NCBI GenBank assembly: GCA_026986005.1
Contig: JALSPK010000020.1
Location: 1-60,309 of the forward strand
Direction of reading: 5' to 3'
DNA length: 60,309 nt
DNA from: Saprospiraceae bacterium
GTDB lineage: Bacteria > Bacteroidota > Bacteroidia > Chitinophagales > Saprospiraceae
Part shown: positions 53,945-60,309 of the stretch, piece by piece
Layout: each line of letters starts with the position of its first letter
How positions within the stretch are numbered: position 1 is the first letter of the stretch
The notes under the pieces: model-generated
The model's database searches: none
Seen by the model: only the letters and a program-made list of their open reading frames with translations
What the model was told of the DNA's origin: nothing
Program-made: the position numbers and the translations under genes

Positions 53945-54751
53945 GTGTATTATTACTTTTTTAATAACAACCCTATTTTCATATCTCGTTTCTAAAAAAT
54001 ATATTCCTTTTCGAAATAAAGACAAGTCGTTAATTGAGATAACTTGATATTTTTCTCCTCTTTTATCTGCTTTGAATATTTCTTGTCCTTGAATATTTTT
54101 CAATGAGTAATGCAGCATACCTTCCTGAGGCAACTCAACGGTAAAAACAATCCTGTCTGAAATTGGGTTAGGTGCTACTTTTACTTTAAAACCATAACTC
54201 TCGTCAATTACAGCTGTTTTCCAACAATTTGGTGATCCCTGAGGAAACAATGGCAAAAAATAGTGCGCAGAATCAGACAAATATGCCGGCAAAGTATCAT
54301 TAACTACAATAAATCCATCTTCTACTGAGATTTTTACTTTCAATTTAAGGTCATATACTTTTATTTCGTTGGAAATATCCGGTTTCCCATATAACTCCAG
54401 ACAGCCCAAAGTTCCTTGAACAAACTTGCAATTGGGTGGATTACATTTATATTTAATTCCTGTTGGTATATCCAAAACTCCATTGTCTAAAACCACCAAA
54501 GAATCTAGCTTAAACACTCCAACTTCAGTCGGTAAAGAATCCGGTACTACAGCAGTAAAGACAAAAGAATAATCTTCATTTATACAAGCCGAATCAAGAG
54601 TTCCAGCATTGGGATTTAATCTGGCATGATAAGCTTCAGGGTAAATATTGCCTTCTTTATGAGCATAATTTGTATCAGGCACACACAATTGAGAAAAAGC
54701 TAAAAAGCTATTAAAAACAAATAAAGCGATTGCGATAATTTTAGTTTTCAT
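53942..54751 (-). CDS. Secreted protein with T9SS type A sorting domain
   Basis: 269 residues: signal peptide (1-20, FVFNSFLAFSQ), a beta-rich domain with six or so cysteines (LCVPDTNYAHKEG, YKCNPPNCKFVQGTLGCLEL) that may form disulfides, and the C-terminal type A sorting domain (VKVAPNPISDRIVFTVELPQEG ... GIYFLETRYENRVVIKKVIIH). I do not recognise the central domain. Presumably exported and attached to or released from the surface. Downstream of it lies element copy B. Confidence 0.8.
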   Translation of the reverse strand: MKTKIIAIALFVFNSFLAFSQLCVPDTNYAHKEGNIYPEAYHARLNPNAGTLDSACINEDYSFVFTAVVPDSLPTEVGVFKLDSLVVLDNGVLDIPTGIKYKCNPPNCKFVQGTLGCLELYGKPDISNEIKVYDLKLKVKISVEDGFIVVNDTLPAYLSDSAHYFLPLFPQGSPNCWKTAVIDESYGFKVKVAPNPISDRIVFTVELPQEGMLHYSLKNIQGQEIFKADKRGEKYQVISINDLSLFRKGIYFLETRYENRVVIKKVIIH

Positions 54752-54899
54752 GTCTATATTTTTATATTAGTAAAGCAAAAAATGTCTTTAAATCAATACA
54801 ATAAAATCAATGTCCTTTATTTTTTACGTAAATTTATTACTTTTTTATCATATTATATATATTTATAGTATTTTTATCATTTTTAATTAATAAATATTT

Positions 54900-57176
54900 A
54901 TGAATAGGTACACTATATTTTCCGTATTATTATTAATATTCATACTTTTTATCTGTACATCTGAGCTATATTCCCAATATACTTTTAAAGGAAGTATCTC
55001 GGATAAAACTACAAAAGAAGCACTTTCTTTTGCCAATATCACTTACAATAATCACAAAGCTGTATCTGATATAAATGGGAATTTCTCATTTGAAATAGAA
55101 AAGAATAAATTGGTTTTAAAAATAAGTTATCTCGGATACCAAAAACTAGTAATCGATACAATTGTCACTTCAAAAAATATTGATTTTGGAACAATATTTT
55201 TGTCTGAATATTTAAAGTCTTTGGATGAAGTCACCATTACTTCAGGAAAATACCGTAAATTAATTAAAAATGCTACTATTTCCATTGAATCAATAAAACC
55301 AAAGTTTATTGAAAACAACAATACGGTGAGCTTTGATGATATACTTGAAAAAATACCGGGAGTTAATTATGTTGACGGTCAAGCCAACATAAGAGGAGGC
55401 TCAGGGTTTTCATATGGTGCCGGTAGTAGAGTTCTTGTTTTGATAAATAATCTTCCTGCATTACAGTTTGATTCGGGATATCCAAACTGGGAAAATATCC
55501 CAACAGAGATAGTAGAAAAAGTAGAAGTAATGAAGGGTGCAGGTTCGGCTCTTTACGGCTCTGCTGCGATGAACGGAGTGATAAACATATTACCTATCTA
55601 TGCTAAGAAAAAGACTCTATTGAAGATAAAATCATTTAGTACATTATATGGAAATGCTGCAGATACTACAAAACAATGGTGGGATACTCCCCCGAAAAAA
55701 TATGGATTTTCAGTGGTTTTTGCAAAAAAAATAAATTCGTTAGACATTGTCAGTTCCTTGTACGCGCAAAAATTTAATAGCTACAAGGAATATTGTTTCA
55801 ACAATTATACCAGAGCAACTTTAAACCTGAATTATCATATTACAAATTCATTATCCATAGGAGTAAATACTAATTTCAATTCAGGGAAAAAGCTTAACTT
55901 TTTTTACTGGAAAAATGCGACTTCAGGTGCATATCGGGCAGATTCATCAGCGTATGCAGGTCAAAACAAACAGATTTATATTTTAGACCCATTCCTAACT
56001 TATTATTCCAAAAACGGAGCAAAGCATAAATTACAAACAAGAGTATATTATGCTTCAAATCTGGTATCGGGCAACAAATCAAATCAGTCAACAAGCTATT
56101 TTGGAGAATATCAATATCAAAAAAAAATAAATCAATATGGGATTACTATTACTTCCGGTATTACAGGCACTATAAGTAATACTTTAGCTGAGTTATACGG
56201 AGACACTAGTTATGTTGCAAAAAACTTCGGTATTTATACCCAAATAGACAAGAAGTTTTATGACAAACTAAGTGTTGTAGCCGGAGCTAGATATGAAACC
56301 AATACCATATTAGGTCCTAAAATAATACAAGGTGTAGATATTAGCAACAAATATAAACAAGAAAGCAAACCGGTATTCAGACTAGGTTTGAATTTCGAAG
56401 CAATTGAAAATACAAATATCAGAACTTCATGGGGGCAAGGTTTTAGATATCCAACCGTAGCAGAAAAATTCACTAATACTTTTTCAGGTGGTCTAGTTAT
56501 ATTACCAAATCCGGATTTAAAATCAGAATCAGGCACAACGATTGAATTTGGAATAAGGCAAGGCTGGAAAATATCAAAGATAATCGGATTTGCCGATCTT
56601 TCAATATTCCAATCCAAGTATAAGGATATGATAGAATTTCACCTTAAAAGAAATAAAAAAGGCTTTTTCTTTAGCGCTGATAATATTGGAAATACAATAA
56701 TCAAAGGGCTTGAATTTTCAACCGGCTTTCAAGGTAAGTTTAAAAACTTTGACATTGGATTCATCGCTGGATATATGAGAATCGATCCCAAATACATTGA
56801 TTTTACAGATGAGATCAAAGGAGGTTCAAGCGTTGACTACAATATACTAAAATACAGATACAAAACCTCTTATAAATTTGATTTTGAATTGGAATACAAG
56901 AAATTCATAATAGGCATAGGATCATCATACAACAGTTTTATGGAAGCGGTAGATAAGGCTTTTGAAATAAATGGACTTATACTTAAAGGTGTAAAAAAAT
57001 ATAGGGAAGAACACAATACGGGAAACAATATTTTCCGATTTCGATTGGGAATGAATACTAGACACATCGGCTTCATGCTTAATTTAGATAATTTATTCAA
57101 TAAAGAATACTCTGTAAGACCCGGCTTACTAGAAGCTCCAAGAAGTGTATCTCTAAGTTTGAATTTCAAATTATAA
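54900..57176 (+). CDS. TonB-dependent receptor, first of a tandem pair
   Basis: 758 residues. Signal peptide (1-25), carboxypeptidase-like regulatory domain (TFKGSISDKTTKEALSFANITY), plug domain (DDILEKIPGVNYVDGQANIRGGSGFSYGAGSRVLV, GSALYGSAAMNGVINI) and a C-terminal barrel ending SLSLNFKL. It is a close paralogue of the next gene along its whole length. No SusD or DUF4249 partner is adjacent, so a small-molecule or metal siderophore-type ligand is as likely as a glycan. Confidence 0.92.
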   Translation: MNRYTIFSVLLLIFILFICTSELYSQYTFKGSISDKTTKEALSFANITYNNHKAVSDINGNFSFEIEKNKLVLKISYLGYQKLVIDTIVTSKNIDFGTIFLSEYLKSLDEVTITSGKYRKLIKNATISIESIKPKFIENNNTVSFDDILEKIPGVNYVDGQANIRGGSGFSYGAGSRVLVLINNLPALQFDSGYPNWENIPTEIVEKVEVMKGAGSALYGSAAMNGVINILPIYAKKKTLLKIKSFSTLYGNAADTTKQWWDTPPKKYGFSVVFAKKINSLDIVSSLYAQKFNSYKEYCFNNYTRATLNLNYHITNSLSIGVNTNFNSGKKLNFFYWKNATSGAYRADSSAYAGQNKQIYILDPFLTYYSKNGAKHKLQTRVYYASNLVSGNKSNQSTSYFGEYQYQKKINQYGITITSGITGTISNTLAELYGDTSYVAKNFGIYTQIDKKFYDKLSVVAGARYETNTILGPKIIQGVDISNKYKQESKPVFRLGLNFEAIENTNIRTSWGQGFRYPTVAEKFTNTFSGGLVILPNPDLKSESGTTIEFGIRQGWKISKIIGFADLSIFQSKYKDMIEFHLKRNKKGFFFSADNIGNTIIKGLEFSTGFQGKFKNFDIGFIAGYMRIDPKYIDFTDEIKGGSSVDYNILKYRYKTSYKFDFELEYKKFIIGIGSSYNSFMEAVDKAFEINGLILKGVKKYREEHNTGNNIFRFRLGMNTRHIGFMLNLDNLFNKEYSVRPGLLEAPRSVSLSLNFKL

Positions 57177-57203
57177 GTAATTTATCAGCAATAAAAGTAA
57201 AAC

Positions 57204-59468
57204 ATGAAAAAACTTTGGTTATTATGTATTTTTACAATATTGATCGTATCAAACAGTCTATTTTCCCAATACTATTTTAGCGGCACAATCAAAGATAGTG
57301 AAAATCTTTTTCCACTATCATTTGCAATAGTAAAATACAAAAACAGACAAACAGTCACGGATAATAGCGGCTACTTCAGTATTGTAAGTCCCAGCAGAAA
57401 AATAAAATTTAAAATAAAATATATCGGTTATAAACCAAAAGTAATTGAATATACAGCAAGAGAAAAAGTAAACAAATTAGGTGATATCTTATTACAATTG
57501 AAGCTTAAGAATTTGGATGAAGTTACAATAACTTCAGGCAAGTATCAAAAAAGCATCAATGAAGTTACTGTCTCAATTGAAACAGTAAAACCTAAGTTTA
57601 TAAAAAATAATAATATAAATGCATTCAATAATTTACTCGATAAGATCCCCGGTGTAAATATAATTGATGGGCAAGTAAATATAAGAGGTGGCTCAGGGTT
57701 TTCGTATGGTGCAGGCTCAAGAGTCTTGGTTTTAATAAACAATATGCCGGCATTGCAATTTGACTCTGCCCTACCCAATTGGGAAAATATCCCCGTAGAA
57801 AATATTGAAAAGATTGAAATCATGAAAGGTGCCGGTTCTGCGCTGTATGGCTCTGCCGCTATGAATGGCATTATTAATATCTTACCAATCTATGCCAAGA
57901 AAAAAGCTTTATTCAGGGCAAAAACATTTTACACTTTGTATGATTCACCAAGAGATAAAAACAAAAAATGGTGGACCTCTCCACCTTACAAAACCGGGTT
58001 TTCAGCCTTGTATGCGAAAAAACTAAACAAATTAGACTTTGTAGGTTCTTTGTATTATAATAAAACTAAAGGCTACAACAGAAATACTTTTGATAACTAT
58101 GGAAGAGCTACAATAAATATTGATTATCATCTTACAGACAGAATAAATCTAGGATTGCATACAAATTTTAATTCCGGAAAAGGTTTAACTTTCTTCTACT
58201 GGAAAAACGCAAATGAAGGAGCATACCAAGCTGATACTGTCGCATATTCTGCCAAAGATAAAGATGTAATCATCATAGACCCTTCAATCAGATATCGCTC
58301 GAAAAATGGAGATAAACATATTTTACAAGGTAGGTTTTATAGCGTATCAAACCTTATCGGTATTGACAAATATGATTTATCAAAAACCTATTATGGCGAA
58401 TATCAATTTCAGAAAAGAATAAATGATTTAGGAATAATCTTAACAAGTGGATTAGTAGCATCAAAAAGTACAACTAACGCTGAATTGTATGGAGATACTA
58501 CCTATGTTGCATATAATACGGCTCTATATATCCAATCAGAAAAAAAATTGTGGAAAAGATTGAATCTGGTACTTGGGATAAGATATGAAACAAATAAAAT
58601 AGACGGTCCAAAAATCATAAATGGAAAAGATGTCAGAGAGAAATACACTAAAGAAAGTAAACCGGTATTTAGATTTGGAGCAAATTACAAATTATTTAAA
58701 AAAACCAATTTCAGGGTATCCTGGGGACAGGGATTTCGATATCCTACAATTGCAGAAAAATTTTCAAATGTTTTTGAAGGATCGTTAGTTTTATTACCCA
58801 ATCTGGATTTGAAATCCGAAACCGGTTCCACAATGGAATTTGGTATCAGGCAAGGATGGAATGTATTTGGGCTACAAGGATATTCTGATATATCTGCATT
58901 TCAATCTGAATATAAAAACATGATAGAATTTGCTTTGAAATTTGATAAAAATATATATTTTACTTCAGTTAATCTAGCAAACACAATAATCAAAGGAATA
59001 GAAATCACTTCAGGTTTTGCTGGTAAAATAAAAAACGTCGAACTTGATTTTAATGGAGGATACACATATATAGATCCAAAATACAAAGAATTTACAGATG
59101 ACATCAAAAGTAAATCAAGCGTGGATTACAACATTCTTAAGTACAGATACAAAGAGACATTCAAATTTGATTTTGAAGCATCGTACAAACATTTTAAAAT
59201 TGGATTTGGTTCATCATATAACAGCTTCATGGAAGCCATTGACAAATTATTTGAATTGAAACTAAATGGGCTGCCAAAAGGTGTAAAAGAATATAGAGCG
59301 AACCATAATCAAGGAAATAATGTTTATAGAATGAGAATTGGATATAAATATGAAAATTTAGGTATTCAACTCAATATTGACAATCTTTTTAACAAAGAAT
59401 ATTCTGTCAGACCGGGATTATTGGAAGCTCCTAGAAGTTTCACCCTAAGCCTTAGTTACGGATTGTGA
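57204..59468 (+). CDS. TonB-dependent receptor, second of a tandem pair
   Basis: 754 residues, same domain order as the preceding receptor. The plug and C-terminus are almost identical (NIRGGSGFSYGAGSRVLVL, NLFNKEYSVRPGLLEAPRS), while the exposed loops and N-terminal domain differ more. Only 27 bases separate the two genes. Synonymous differences are abundant between the pair, so the duplication is not recent and both copies have been kept under selection. Confidence 0.92.
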   Translation: MKKLWLLCIFTILIVSNSLFSQYYFSGTIKDSENLFPLSFAIVKYKNRQTVTDNSGYFSIVSPSRKIKFKIKYIGYKPKVIEYTAREKVNKLGDILLQLKLKNLDEVTITSGKYQKSINEVTVSIETVKPKFIKNNNINAFNNLLDKIPGVNIIDGQVNIRGGSGFSYGAGSRVLVLINNMPALQFDSALPNWENIPVENIEKIEIMKGAGSALYGSAAMNGIINILPIYAKKKALFRAKTFYTLYDSPRDKNKKWWTSPPYKTGFSALYAKKLNKLDFVGSLYYNKTKGYNRNTFDNYGRATINIDYHLTDRINLGLHTNFNSGKGLTFFYWKNANEGAYQADTVAYSAKDKDVIIIDPSIRYRSKNGDKHILQGRFYSVSNLIGIDKYDLSKTYYGEYQFQKRINDLGIILTSGLVASKSTTNAELYGDTTYVAYNTALYIQSEKKLWKRLNLVLGIRYETNKIDGPKIINGKDVREKYTKESKPVFRFGANYKLFKKTNFRVSWGQGFRYPTIAEKFSNVFEGSLVLLPNLDLKSETGSTMEFGIRQGWNVFGLQGYSDISAFQSEYKNMIEFALKFDKNIYFTSVNLANTIIKGIEITSGFAGKIKNVELDFNGGYTYIDPKYKEFTDDIKSKSSVDYNILKYRYKETFKFDFEASYKHFKIGFGSSYNSFMEAIDKLFELKLNGLPKGVKEYRANHNQGNNVYRMRIGYKYENLGIQLNIDNLFNKEYSVRPGLLEAPRSFTLSLSYGL

Positions 59469-59529
59469 TTTGATTGATAGTTCAGAAAAAAAAAGTCAAA
59501 AGAAGATTGTCACCACAAAAAATAAATTT

Positions 59530-59994
59530 ATGATTGGAAAGGTAAAAAGTTTTTTAGGAATCGAAAGTGTAAAAATATCCTTGGAAATACCGGATAAAAT
59601 TCCGATAGACGGAAGTGCATTTCCCGGTAAAATTATATTTACTTCAAAAACAAGACAGACTGTAAAATCTATATCAATAAAATTGATAGAAAAGTATACT
59701 AGAGGTAGGAGAAAAAAGAAACTGGTAAATGAATATGTTGCAGGTTTAGCAGAATTCAATAAACCTTTCGTAGTAGATAAAGACAAAGAATTTGCGTTTG
59801 AATTCACTCTTAGATACAAAATTGCCCAATCGGAAATGGATAAAATAGGCTCTAGCAATTTTATCACAAAAGGTCTTGTGGGGCTTGCGAAAAAGCTGAA
59901 TAATGTCAAGTCTGAATACAGGGTAGAAGCATCAGCAAAGGTAAAGGGCAATGCGATTTCACCTTTAAAATCTAAGCAAATAAAAGTTATTTAG
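59530..59994 (+). CDS. Spo0M-like arrestin-fold protein
   Basis: 154 residues from ATG 59530, which gives the expected N-terminus (MIGKVKSFLGIESVKISLEI); the frame opens at a TTG at 59470. The beta-sandwich pattern (LEIPDKIPIDGSAFPGKIIF, SISIKLIEKYTRGRRKKK) matches the Spo0M/arrestin-like family, shorter than the roughly 250 residues of Bacillus Spo0M. Function in non-sporulating bacteria is unknown. The stop is TAG made from the TA of the flanking repeat plus the first base of element copy D. Confidence 0.72.
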   Translation: MIGKVKSFLGIESVKISLEIPDKIPIDGSAFPGKIIFTSKTRQTVKSISIKLIEKYTRGRRKKKLVNEYVAGLAEFNKPFVVDKDKEFAFEFTLRYKIAQSEMDKIGSSNFITKGLVGLAKKLNNVKSEYRVEASAKVKGNAISPLKSKQIKVI

Positions 59995-60191
59995 TGTCCA
60001 TAAAGTCATTAAAATTGAAAAATAATCTTTTTGCGATATTATGTAACTAGACAAGTAGAATCATTTTGGCTGATAAACGTTCTTTTTGCATTAAAATTTA
60101 TCAATATTTTTTGAAATAGCGCCACTATTCCTTCAAACTATATGATTCTTTTATTATAAAAATCAAGCACTGTATAGATATACATTATTTA
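59988..60191. mobile_element. Short inverted-repeat element, copy D (192 bp, different core)
   Basis: Direct repeats TATTTA at 59988-59993 and 60186-60191 flank a 192-bp body. The left 45 bases (with a 4-base gap in the end) and the right 30 bases match copies A and B with mutations. The middle is unrelated, and it contains its own inverted repeats AGAATCAT/ATGATTCT and TGATAAA/TTTATCA. Both flanking genes end inside the flanks: TAG for the Spo0M-like gene, TAA for the gene coming from the right. Confidence 0.72.
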
Positions 60192-60309
60192 AAACTAAGG
60201 TCTTTCCATTTTTTCGATAACATATAAAATGCTATCACAGCGACGGCAGTAAATATCACTCCCATCATGTAGTCCGCGTAAAGATAATAAGCAAAGGAAA
60301 ACAGTACTC
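60185..60309 (-). CDS. 3' end of a membrane protein gene (partial)
   Basis: A minus-strand frame enters at the right edge and runs 40 codons to TAA (60187-60185). The sequence SFAYYLYADYMMGVIFTAVAVIAFYMLSKKW contains a membrane helix followed by a short basic tail (KKWKDLSFK), typical of the C-terminus of an inner-membrane protein. The family cannot be told from this fragment. Its stop codon lies on the right flank of element copy D. Confidence 0.6.
   Translation of the reverse strand, partial: VLFSFAYYLYADYMMGVIFTAVAVIAFYMLSKKWKDLSFK

Noticed and set aside
59470-59529. TTG start adding 20 residues to the Spo0M-like protein
   Set aside because: It begins one base after the receptor stop, and the added residues are a Lys/Ser-rich stretch not seen in the family; the ATG at 59530 gives the expected N-terminus.

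Overview
The window is AT-rich chromosomal DNA of a Bacteroidota bacterium, most likely a Saprospiria-type member. The reasons are proteins with type IX secretion (T9SS) C-terminal domains of both the short type A and the long gliding-motility (CHU_C) type, TonB-dependent receptors with carboxypeptidase-like N-domains, a DUF4249 lipoprotein beside one of them, a Rho factor with a very long disordered insert, an UpxY-type NusG paralogue, an ATP synthase operon without beta and epsilon genes, and recurrent TAnnTTTG promoter boxes instead of Shine-Dalgarno-led starts. The family-level placement is inference.

Layout. 1-1476: a NusG/UpxY antiterminator gene between two arrays of 8-9 bp tandem repeats. 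1477-4719: a secreted sortilin/BNR-repeat protein. 4963-10163 (minus): atpB-E-F-H-A-G. 10405-14303 (minus): DUF1573 protein, SUI1/YciH factor and a choice-of-anchor L surface protein. 14480-15134 (plus): rpmI-rplT without infC. 15558-22508: a 2316-residue SdrD-like surface protein. 22640-25894: a small lipoprotein, then thiolase and acyl-CoA carboxylase beta on the other strand. 26020-32153 (minus): bamA, uppS, rnpA, rpmH, rho. 32668-36434 (plus): serS, a zinc metallopeptidase, frr and an HU/SPOR envelope protein. 36688-40266: a secreted thioredoxin-like protein, an HI0933-family flavoprotein and an iron alcohol dehydrogenase. 40339-43618: TonB receptor plus DUF4249 lipoprotein. 43763-47422: divergent amidase and LptD-like protein. 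47735-50409: a two-gene lysine-ketoglutarate reductase / saccharopine dehydrogenase operon. 50492-54751 (minus): PhoD-like phosphatase, DPP-IV-like peptidase, T9SS cargo protein. 54900-59994: two tandem TonB receptors and a Spo0M-like protein. The last 125 bases hold the 3' end of a membrane protein gene.

Most genes are housekeeping or envelope genes. The most unusual signal is a family of short non-autonomous elements (55-192 bp; two copies are exactly 160 bp). They have about 19-bp inverted ends and the same 6-bp direct flanks (TAAATA or its complement TATTTA) in all four complete copies. Every copy sits on the stop codon of a neighbouring gene. Reconstructed empty sites keep a native in-frame stop in each adjacent gene, and the first element base (G) rebuilds TAG after insertion. 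Other points of interest are the repeat arrays around the UpxY gene, a multibranched RNA candidate in the serS leader with a promoter back-to-back with that of rho, paired hairpins between rpmI and rplT, and mutually exclusive hairpins between atpE and atpF.

I saw no tRNA, rRNA, CRISPR array, transposase gene or prophage.
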